From positions 1,488,001-1,552,000 of the forward strand of contig JAMXDE010000014.1 in assembly GCA_026770025.1 (NCBI GenBank): a stretch of 64,000 bases of DNA. The letters are read 5' to 3'. Made by a program: the position numbers and the translations under genes. This DNA is from Craspedostauros australis (lineage: Eukaryota; Bacillariophyta; Bacillariophyceae; Mastogloiales; Achnanthaceae). The first letter of the stretch is position 1. The number at the start of each line of letters is the position of its first letter. The notes under the pieces were generated by a model. The model did not search any database. It saw only the letters and a program-made list of their open reading frames with translations, and was not told the DNA's origin. Shown in pieces: positions 52,420 through 61,881 of the stretch.

Positions 52420-53343
52420 ATGCCAACCATCAGAACAACTCCATCATCGACCAAAGCTGGGGTCATCGCATTCTTCAACCTCAGCATGGCGACGTTGCTC
52501 CTTGCGTCAGGCAGCAAGCGCGTTGCTGCTTTCACATTGCGCGCAGGCAACGTGCTGCGCGTCAGCAGCATGCGATCTCCACAGCATTGCATGACCCAAG
52601 CACGGCTCAATGTCCTCTCCGCGGACGCTTCCTGGTTGCACACCAGCGCACCCTTCAATGACAAAACCAACAACAGCAACAAGGCAGCCGATGCCGCACA
52701 ATCGAACGACGCGTCGCAAGTCACCGATCTCGTCTTGAATCCTCTCATCGTCTGCGGTCCCTCCGGTGTCGGCAAGGGCACCATCATCCAGCGATTCATG
52801 CAACACCACGACGACCAATTCGCCTTCTCCGTGTCGCACACCACACGGCAGCCACGCCAAGGTGAAATCCATGGCGTTCATTACCATTTCGTGACGCCCG
52901 AATACATGCAGACCGCCATCGCGGGTGGGTTGTTCCTGGAGCACGCCCACGTGCATGGAAATTTCTACGGCACGAGCTGGTCGACGTTGGAGGATGTGCA
53001 ACGAGGTCAGCGCAAGCGATGTCTGCTGGACATTGACGTGCAGGGTGTCAAGAACATTAAACTGCTGGAAGACGGCGATTTGGACAACGCCATGCCATTC
53101 CGGTTGGCGCCCAAGTACATCTTCATCGCGCCACCGTCGTTGGAGATCCTGCATTCAAGGTTGGTGTCGCGAGGCACCGAGACCGAGGAGAGCTTGCAGC
53201 GGCGGAAGCAGAATGCCGCGGCCGAGATGGAGTACGGCATGCAGGATGGCCACTTCGATCGTATCGTTGTCAACGATGATCTGGATCGGGCGGTGCAAGA
53301 CTTCGCCAAAGCCGTTGAGGACATGTACTCGGCAACCAATTAG
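52420..53343 (+). CDS. Plastid-targeted guanylate kinase
   Basis: A single exon encodes 307 aa. The N-terminal 110 residues are a bipartite presequence: a signal-peptide-like hydrophobic part (VIAFFNLSMATLLLASGS) followed by RVAAF and a Ser/Arg-rich transit region. The enzyme starts at about 108 with P-loop CGPSGVGKGT, then the GMP-binding SVSHTTRQPRQGE and VHYHFVTPE, GLFLEHAHVHGNFYGTS, DIDVQGVKNIK, FIAPPSLEILHSRLVSRGTE (lid) and FDRIVVNDDLDRA. It converts GMP and ATP to GDP and ADP. Plastid address is inferred from the AAF motif; dual or mitochondrial targeting cannot be excluded. Catalytic core length (about 195 aa) is normal. Confidence 0.9.
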   Translation: MPTIRTTPSSTKAGVIAFFNLSMATLLLASGSKRVAAFTLRAGNVLRVSSMRSPQHCMTQARLNVLSADASWLHTSAPFNDKTNNSNKAADAAQSNDASQVTDLVLNPLIVCGPSGVGKGTIIQRFMQHHDDQFAFSVSHTTRQPRQGEIHGVHYHFVTPEYMQTAIAGGLFLEHAHVHGNFYGTSWSTLEDVQRGQRKRCLLDIDVQGVKNIKLLEDGDLDNAMPFRLAPKYIFIAPPSLEILHSRLVSRGTETEESLQRRKQNAAAEMEYGMQDGHFDRIVVNDDLDRAVQDFAKAVEDMYSATN

Positions 53344-53692
53344 AAATTGACTGACAGTGCATGTGTACAATACCATAGTATACAATATAATATTATATGA
53401 TTTAGTAAAACTGATGTATTAGTATTGGTATAGTGGTAATGTTTGTGTGGAGCATTTTGAGTGTATTGCGTCGTTAATATTGCGGAACATGACAAGTACT
53501 GCTTCAACCTATTCAGTCTGTTTTCATGGTCTCTACTCCAGCATCAAGTGTTGCAATAGGTTTCGTTCTGTTTGATCTGAGCCATAATCGTACAATTGGA
53601 TTTTGAATCAATTCGACTACCCCATTTAGGCGAAGAATCTCGTTGTTGCTCTTGTTCTTGCTCCCGCTCCTGCTATTAGATTGCATGGCATC
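53344..53692. other. Convergent intergenic region
   Basis: 349 AT-rich bases between two gene ends, including TATAC/TATAAT tracts at 53376-53400. No gene. Confidence 0.5.
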
Positions 53693-56051
53693 TCATGCTA
53701 GGACTGGTTGGATGCGCTTCTTCTTTTTCTTGGGCTGTTGCGCCATGCCTGTGCCAGATCCCAACGACAGCTTTTGGACCGACGCCCCCACGGAGTCTTC
53801 CGATGACTCGACCGCAACAGTTGGTACCGTTGCATTTGTCTTTGTTTGTACTGCAGACGCCGGCGTTGTTGACGCGTTCGTTTTGAGTGGTCGCTTCGGG
53901 CATTTGGGGCGTGCGACCAGCCATGTTTGAATTGCCTCGATCTTGGCTTTCTTCATTGGCGGGGCCTGGATCGTTGCCTTGCCTGGCTCACACGGAGGCA
54001 GCGGTGCCGACTCGGTCGGATTGATTGCAGTGCGTTGGACGAACGGCTCACTTGAGTTGCCACCTTTCGCTTGCCTTGAACCCGCATTGGGTGTTCCTGC
54101 GGATGAACTTCCTGCTGCGGCTGCGGCTGCTACTCGCGTTTGAGTGCTCTGCTTCGACAGCGCGATTGGCTGGTATGGCTCTCCCAGTTCACCCTTGTCG
54201 AATGAAATGATCGACACGTATCCATCTGTGCTGCAGAGCAACAGCTCGTGCCCGTCCTTGGACCAAACACAGCTCGTGAGGTTTGTGTAATGCAGTCCGC
54301 GGATGATTGACAGCGGCTTCGTGTGATACGTGTCGTAGATGATGACGCTGTCCAATGTGAGGACTGCGAATACTGAACGGTATGGCAAGCTTCCCGTGTT
54401 CGCGGATGTTGCGCGCATGACGTTTGCCTGAGAGGGACAGTTCTCCTTCGACTCCACGGTTTCCGCTGGAGGAAGTTGGAACAGGACTGGGTTTGGCCTC
54501 ACGACGACGGATGGCTGCAACGGATGGAAGCCAAGGTGGAGGGTGCCAAGCCGAGAATTGGATGATGACGCATGATGGCAAGGGAAAGAGTCAAAGAGTC
54601 GCATGGAGTAGAGGAGAAGGAACGAATACGAAGAAGTCAGATGAGTGAGTATGTACGTGTGAGTGAATACGCCGATGATGATCGTGTGCGAACCAAGCAA
54701 AGGCTGTCGATTCCATCTATGAGTCTCAAATACTTCTGTCCTTGCTGTCAGCAACACTCACCTTCTCCAACCCCGACAGCACTCGGTACGGCTCATCAAA
54801 TCGATGCCGTGCAAACAGAAAGGTTGCGAACGAGGGCGTTGATTGCATGTTGGTAGGATCCTTGTGCCACAGCGCCGCCGGGGTGACGAGGAATGCACCG
54901 TCGGCCGTCCATGACAAGCGTCTGAAGAACGATTCGCAGGTGGACTCATCAGCGAACAAGAGTCTCTTCTTGATCGCGTTGTGGCCGCTGTTCATCACTG
55001 GCACTGTGCTGGGGGATGTGAGTGCGTTTGTTGCAGCATCCTTGATGCTGCATTTCGCAGTCGTGTTCGTGTTGGCCCTCGCAGCGCTGTTCGAGAAGTC
55101 CTCAGTTTCGTGATCGTGAATGCGACGGTACTTGATGCATTTCGATTTGATCCCGATCTCCAGTCGCGTGTCTGTGAGCAACTGGCTGACATTGTGAGCA
55201 TGCTCAGCTGGTGGCAACGGACCCTTTGCTGCATTCGTGGGGCGCAGCACCTTGCGCTTGTTCTTGGGTTGCAACTTGCGCGAGTATACCCGCACAGTCC
55301 GATCGCTCCCCATCGATGCCATGTATATACCCAACGGATCGTACGCGACGCCTTGCACGAACTGCGTGTGATCGACTTCATTGCGGTAGACCAGCTTCCA
55401 TTCCGAATCCACCTTTCCTCCATCGGATGCAGATTGGTTGGTCGCGAAGCTCTTGTCTTCCACGATCAGCACGTTGGAATCGATCGTGCCCAGCATGAAT
55501 CGTTTGGAGTCGGAGCTCCACGAGATGCCGGTGATGCCCTCGCAACGTGTGCTTACGATGCGGACCTTCAGATCGGTCTCCTGTTTGACGTTGGACCAGT
55601 AGTGACGACCATTGCCGTTGCCTCGGAATTGGACAGGGACAGACCAAATGATGATGGCCCCCGCCTCGCCAGCCGTGGCCAGGTGCAGACCATTGGGAGA
55701 GAAGCTTACCGTGTTGACGGCCATCTCATGTCTTGTGAGGCTCATCATGTAGTCGATCTTGTGCATCGACTTGCGCTGCTTCTGGAAGATGGTTGATTGC
55801 GTCTGTGTCTGCGTCTGCCTATCCTGCTGCTGCTGCTGCTGTTTGTAGCTGTGGCTGTCTCTGTTGAAAGTGATGTTCCACAGGTTGATGGTGTCGCAGT
55901 TCCCAGCCGACACCATGACATTTCCGTACGTGGGAGGGTTGGTGGAGCGGTCAACGATACCGCTCTCCAGGATATCTACGGAATAGAGCGGAGCATTCTT
56001 TCCAGAATCAACCTCCGCATTCCACAGGATTTGGGGTGTCTCGATCTTCAT
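53693..56051 (-). CDS. CHAF1B: CAF-1 p60-like WD40 histone chaperone subunit (CHAF1B)
   Basis: Two exons on the minus strand, 56051-54762 and 54514-53693, join across a 247-nt phase-0 intron to give 703 aa. It starts MKIETPQILWNAEVDSGKNA, as CAF-1 p60 proteins do, and has WD repeats: VMVSAGNCDTINLWN, RHEMAVNTVSFSPNGLHLAT, GITGISWSSDSKRFMLGT, FVQGVAYDPLGIYMASMGSD, ESFFRRLSWTADGAFLVTP, and after the splice VFAVLTLDSVIIYDT and LTSCVWSKDGHELLLCSTDG. Joining at GLEK|PSVVVRPNPVLF fits the family. A poly-Gln/Gln-Thr loop interrupts the first blades. The C-terminal 150 residues are disordered and end in a Lys run. CAF-1 deposits H3-H4 on newly replicated DNA. Confidence 0.9.
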
Positions 56052-57110
56052 GGTTGGATGGGACGGATGCGTATGGCCGACAGTATAGTTTGTACGAGTG
56101 CGCGTGTACTGGTATGCACGTGCGGTGTTGCGCTGTGCTCCACCTGGTTTCGCTTTGGATCTGTCCCGATGAGTGCTTCAATTGGACACGTAGAATAGAG
56201 AAGTGCAGTATAGTACTCAATGCCTAATCGTACCCACTCGTACCTAATCGCACCCACTCGGACAACGCAGTATATTCGATACTTCACAAGCGCTTGCACA
56301 CCATCAGCGATCACGGCTCGACCCCTCTGTGTTGTTTGTCTTCGGAATGGAAGCAGCGCACTTCTGTAATTCTCAGTGTTTGCGACGGATGATTCAGATG
56401 AAAGAAAAGAAGGAATTGTTCGTCTGGTGGTTGTGAGCTAAACCGTGGGCGATTGTTATGTTCGTGTGATTTCTCGCTCTGCGGCCTGTGTTTGTCCTCG
56501 TAGAAAATGTGCGTGTGCGGGTGCGTGTGCGCGTTGTTGTCGTTGTTGTCGGTGTCGATTTGGCTGTTTGAATTGGCGCGTTGATCTTTTGGCGCGAAAT
56601 TTTGCGATACAGTCGATCTAGTCGTAGTTCTCGAAACGTGAGGTGGAGTGAAATTTGTCGCATTCTGGTTTGTCCGTGTTGAGGCGCGCCCGTAGTATGA
56701 TGAGATGAGACTAGATTATACGATCTGGCTTGATTCCGAAGCTCTTCTCCGTCATGGATCTATCAGCACAAATCACGAAGACGTTCGAGTTACATCGTTT
56801 GTACTCATAGTACTGTAGCATGACAATAATTGGCGTCTATGTATAATACCATACTCTCAAGTATTCTACTGGTGTGCGTGGCCAACGTTGTCATCCTTGG
56901 GACGCCGACACCAGGGACCTCAACGAAGAGAACACCAACAGCAGATCCGAAAGAATGGATCATTTGTGTTCTGTGCCGCCCCCTCCCCTCAGCCATCGGC
57001 ACTCATGACAGCACCAACAATCGACCCGGAGATCTCACAACGTCGCAAGGGGTGATTCGGTGTGACAGACACCGACAAATACCAACAGCTACGAACAGAT
57101 ACGAACATTG
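56052..57110. other. Divergent intergenic region, CAF-1 / methyltransferase
   Basis: No gene is recognised. ACTCGTAC-type motifs occur at 56092-56099 (reverse) and 56236-56243. A GTGCGGGTGCGTGTGCGCGTT tract lies near 56517. Both flanking genes start here. Confidence 0.5.
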
Positions 57111-58215
57111 ATGGGTCTTCCTCATCCTTCAACAAGTGCCTTCGTCCTCATTCTGCTCGCCATCAGTTGCTACCCCCAAGCAGCCAGATCCAGGCAATTC
57201 CCACGAGCTCACCACCGACAGCACCAGCAGCACTATCACAAGGTGATTCCGACACGCCATCTTTCGCAATCCTTCCGTCTATCGTCCAAATACAAGGCGG
57301 CATTTTCGTGCATCTTCTCCGGCTGGATCGGCAACTCCAAACCAATGAAGCGCGACAGCCCGTCGGCGCAACGCAACAAGCAGGTTGTGTGGGATGTGAT
57401 CCAGAGCAAGATCCAACCGGCATCGTCCACAAAGGGACCATACCGAGTGCTGGAGATCGCTGCAGGCTCTGGCGTTCACACCAGCTTCTTCGCAACGCAG
57501 CTGTCGCAGCAGACGAAGCAACCATTCTTGTGGTTCCCTACGGACGCAGATGCAGATATGATGTCATCACTGGAGGCATATCGTCAGGAATTGGAGACGG
57601 ATTGCGTGCAGCAACCGATGGTGCTGACATTGAACAAGGATGGAATTGTGGAGGCAGAGACAATTGCAACGGTCTTTCCGGATTCTGCAACTGTGGATCT
57701 CATCATTTGCATCAATATGATCCACATTTCTCCATGGGAGGCAACGCAAGGGCTGATGAAGTTGGCTGGCGAACGGTTGTCGCCGGGTGGCCATCTGTAC
57801 TGCTATGGGCCATACAAGGTTGGCGGGACGGCTGTGGAGTCCAATTTGTAAGTTTACACCACCATCGAACGGAGATTGTGATGTTGCGCACAAACACTAC
57901 TCTCTTGTGCTACTGTTGAGATGTCTATGCCGATGGCTTTGGGATGCTGTACATGCTCTCACCATGCATCATGCCGTTCTTCCTTTCCATTTGCTCACCA
58001 TGCGTACATATCCACTACCCACGTATGTACGGGCGCTGTTTCATTCTTGCAGACGATTTGATGCCAGCTTGAAGTCGCGCAACGCTGCCTGGGGCGTTAG
58101 AGATTTGGAGACGGTGCTGGAGACTGCCGAAAGCAACGGATTGCGGATGGTGGAAAAGGTTGAAATGCCAGCCAACAATCTAAGCCTCATCTACACGCCA
58201 GCGAAGAAGGGATGA
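57111..58215 (+). CDS. DUF938 SAM-dependent methyltransferase with signal peptide
   Basis: Exons 57111-57847 and 58053-58215 join in phase 2 to give 299 aa. After a signal-peptide-like start (STSAFVLILLAISCYPQAARS) and a His/Gln/Arg-rich linker, a DUF938-type methyltransferase begins near residue 85: KRDSPSAQRNKQVVWDVI, SAM-binding VLEIAAGSGVHTSFFA, then LIICINMIHISPWEA and PGGHLYCYGPYKVGG. The splice joins to RFDASLKSRNAAWGVRDLE and ends VEMPANNLSLIY, the family's conserved finish. The N-terminal peptide lacks a clear AFAP motif, so secretory, plastid or mitochondrial location is open. Substrate unknown. Confidence 0.85.
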
Positions 58216-58396
58216 CGCCCGTTCCATGCAACAAGTACCCGCGCGCACGCACACAAGTCAGTCAGTAAAGCACAGTAGCGTTCGTGATGTTGGCTTACGG
58301 TTACATTTTTGCTTTTGCTCTAATAGTATGCACCTTGCTTCAGATAGCCATTTCGGATAACTGCACTCCTTCGAATCACGGGTAGCAGCAAACGCT

Positions 58397-61160
58397 TTAG
58401 AATGCTCCCATGGCCTTGGCGGCGATGGCAACCGCGGCAACGCCGACAGCGACGTACGGTGCACCGATGCGAGAGAAGTAGATCAGGACGCTGGTCTCGC
58501 CGATGCTGTCGACCATGTAGGCGCATCGCCAGGTTCCACCGTGGAAGCCTCCTGACGAGAAGAGCTGGTTGGGGTTGCTGAGCTTGTTCTTTGGATTGCC
58601 ACCGCTCTTTGGATCGCTCAAATCGGCAAACAGAATGGCAGACATGACAGCGTTGGAGGTCTCCGGTGCGAAGATCTCGTAGGGCTTGAAGTACGGCATA
58701 CCCTCGTAGGCCCATGCGAATGTGCGGTTTTGGACGACGGACTTGGTGGATGTCGATGGAGCAATGTTGGATGACACGATGCATCCCTTGCTGTTGGCGA
58801 TGATGGCTCTCCAGTGTTGCAGACGCTTGGCGAGGATGTAGTTTGGACCCTGCGCGACGCTGACGCCGTCGACGATGTAGTACTCTGTGCTCTTGGTCTT
58901 GTCGGCGACTGGTTTTCTCATATTCTTGCGCAAAAACTTGCCCTGGCTCAACAGATTCATGAAGATGCCTGTAGATTCGAGTTTGAGTACAAGAAATTGG
59001 TGAAATGGAGGAAATCAAATGCGTCATCGTGACACAGGGTTAGTGGGTGGGTGGCGAGGAGCGTGCAAGAGTTCAGACCCATCGTGATCCGACGTGCTGA
59101 GCCATGCAATCATTGGGGACGACCAACGCATCCATAGTGACATCGATGGTGATATCGCCACAGTCAACTGCAATCGCAATATCAATATCGCATTCACCCC
59201 GATCATGCAATCAATCATCGCAGAAATGGAGCGCATTGAGGAACTTACAGAAGAGACGCTTGGAGTAGTCGCTGTAGTTGGCGTTGGAGGCATCGTAGGC
59301 CTCCTTGGGGACCAGGTGGAGATCGGTGGGTGTGCAGAGGTAGGCGAGGCTGGTGCCTGGTCTCTTTTCGCTCAGGTCGCGTGTGATGGCATCCATGGCC
59401 AAGGAGACCTGGACGTGGAGGGCGCCGTTGAGGTAGGCGTAGCTGCCCACGCAGAAAGACTTGCCGGTGTACAAATCCATCAACCAGTCGCGGATCATGG
59501 GTGTGTGGGTGAAGAGGTTGCACCCGGCGTTGGCGTAAAGCAGCTCGTCGGTGGTGCATTTGGACTGTTCGATCTTCAGTGGGAAAGTCATAGTACCGGT
59601 AGACTTCTTGGCGAGGGTGATGAGACGTTCCCAGATACCGGAACGGTCCAAATCGATAGCAATGACGTTGGCTCCCATGGCGAGGAGGACATGGAGAGGT
59701 CCCATGGCCGAACCAGCTCCAAGCAGAACGAAGTACTTGTCGGAAAGGTCGCACCACTTGCCGTTGTCGACGCAGCCGGTGATGGCAGCTCCAGCACTTG
59801 GCTCGATGGTTCCGTAATCAACCCATTCCTTGACCTGCTTTTTGAGTGCGTCGCCCTTGAGGATGGATCCCTTGTACGGAATCTCCAACTCTGACGTCTT
59901 CTTGGTGCCTTCACCCTTGACGATGCCGGTGTGGAACTTGGTGGAACTGCGGGATGCCATGGCCTTCTCCAAACTGACGGAGGATCCATCCGGTGCAACA
60001 AACTCGAACAACTCGTACGCCTTGTCGATTCCGGCCTGCGCGATTTTGAGCGCATCCTCTGGCGAGTTGCACTGCTCCTCGACCAAACCGATGAGGTGCT
60101 TGACGTAGGTGAAACGGTATCCTTTCGCGTTGCGGATCTTGTCGGCCTTGTCTGGGTTGACGGCGCCGACGGCCGCAGCCAAGATTTCCTTGTTGACTGG
60201 TGTGGAGGATCGGGTTCCCTTGGCCTCGTCGTCGATTGGGAAGGAGATTCCTCTAGGTGGCGGGGGTGGTCTGGCGAAACGCTTCTTGAAGGCGCTCTTG
60301 CGATTGCCGACCATGTTCATGATCATGAATGGCGAACCGAAGAAGTAGACGACAGGCAAGAGGGTGGCGTAGACGAAGGAGGCAGCAGCTTCGCCGAAGA
60401 ACTCATGGAAGACTGGGTCCTTGGCGGCTGCGAAGAAGACGGAGAGCTCTCCCGTGATGCCGGTCGGGTAAAGCACGGCGAAGAGAGAGTAGCGAAGCCA
60501 GAAGAGGGCGTACGGTGTCTTCTTCGTGGCATCTCCAGTGACGATGGCGGTGGCGTAGAACATGTAGCGGAAGACCTCGACGAGCGCCCAGGAAATGATC
60601 ATGACCCCAGCTCCCCATTGGTCTGCGAATTGAATGTTTGCGTGTGCGTTTGTGCGAACGGAAAGGGCGAAATGCATGAGTAGAAGACGGGTTGGGTGAG
60701 CGTTTTTTTAGTCATGACCATCATTATGATTGACAGAGCAATGCAAACAGCAAGGCAAAGACCATCCAGCACCAGCGAAGAGAACAGCAATGCATGTGAA
60801 TACTGCAATCATGGCACTCCAGTTGCAATTGCAACAGACGCCCAACTCACTTTGGGCCATGGGAGACTTGACGATGGCAATGAGCGCAACGATGCGCGAT
60901 CCGACCTGCATGGCAGTGACGAGGACGGGGGATCGGACCAAGCCCACTCCTGCATGGAGGATCTCGAGCAAAGCGATGGATTGCGACCATGTGAGCAAGG
61001 TATCGACATTGTCAACTTGGTAGACGTTGGCCAATGCATCGATCACGCCGACCTCTGGAACTGCCACTGCCAGCGATTGCAGGGAGAGCAGGAGGACCGA
61101 GGTCCATCCGAGGCAGGCGCCCAGGTTGTAAAGGATGAGGTAGATCTCTTTCGGGCCCAT
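58397..61160 (-). CDS. Very-long-chain 3-hydroxyacyl-CoA dehydratase (HACD/PHS1) fused to a Rossmann-fold domain
   Basis: Three exons on the minus strand, 61160-60851, 60622-59249 and 58968-58397 (phases 1 and 1), give 751 aa. The first 225 residues are an HACD/PHS1 (PTPLA-like) membrane protein: MGPKEIYLILYNLGACLGWT, the ALLEILHAGVGLVRSP helix, EVFRYMFYA, and the catalytic LRYSLFAVLYPTGITGELS, with Tyr and Glu spaced as in PHS1. That enzyme performs the third step of fatty-acid elongation in the ER. After a Pro-rich hinge (ARPPPPPRG) comes about 500 residues with a dinucleotide-type loop LLGAGSAMGPLHVLLAMGAN then VIAIDLDR, plus AYLNGALHVQVSLAMDAI, LAYLCTPTDLHL, GPNYILAKRLQHWRAI and GGFHGGTWRCAY. 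The end is a hydrophobic helix. The second part is not a classical SDR (no YxxxK seen), so its reaction is unknown; reductase activity in the same pathway is a hypothesis. Confidence 0.85.
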
Positions 61161-61881
61161 GTTGGCTGGTTGTGTTGGAGATTGTGTTCCTTTGTGCAAA
61201 CCAACCGTGTGGATTGTCGCATGCAGATCTCCGGCGATGCCTTGACTTTGTGCGAGTGCCACGAGTATTGTGGTGTTGCCGGTTGCCTCTTGTGTTCGTA
61301 CCCTCCAGGTGTTGCTCCCACAATTACATGAGATCATTTGTGACGGAGTTTGAGTTCGCAACGATCGTCACAAGGGGGCAGTGATGGATCCGAGATGAGT
61401 TTTTGGTGAGATGTCGATCAACTTGAACGTGAACGCGTGCGTGTTCGTGTCACGATCGTGACTGGATCCTTTATAGAAGTGCAATCGCCTAAATGTGATA
61501 GTAGATTCAAGTTCGATCAAACGAGAAACACGAGCTCCATCAAGAGGTCTCTTTCACCTTCTCTCATGAAACAACAAGACGACAACGAAAGACACACGAA
61601 AGTGACGAAGGAGGCATTTCTTCTTTCTTCGCCGTCATCGTGGATTTTGGATTTCGCCATCTTGTTGCGTTGCGTGATGGATCTCATCTTGTTTCCACAA
61701 CACCTCTGTCGCTCACATTGTGGCCTCGACCCTTCTTGATTCATCCCAGCCCATCGCTTGTGCCTCCTGCCTCACATCACGTCACAACTGCTGGATGGAC
61801 GACAGCCACAAGACCCAAGGGAAAGAAGAAGCAGAAGAAAGAACGCACCACCACGCGCGCAATCAACTGTCCACGCGCACC
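61161..61881. other. Divergent promoter region, HACD fusion / glucosidase II
   Basis: 721 bases from which both genes start outward. No coding sequence is recognised. Both products act in or at the ER, so shared regulation is possible. Confidence 0.5.
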
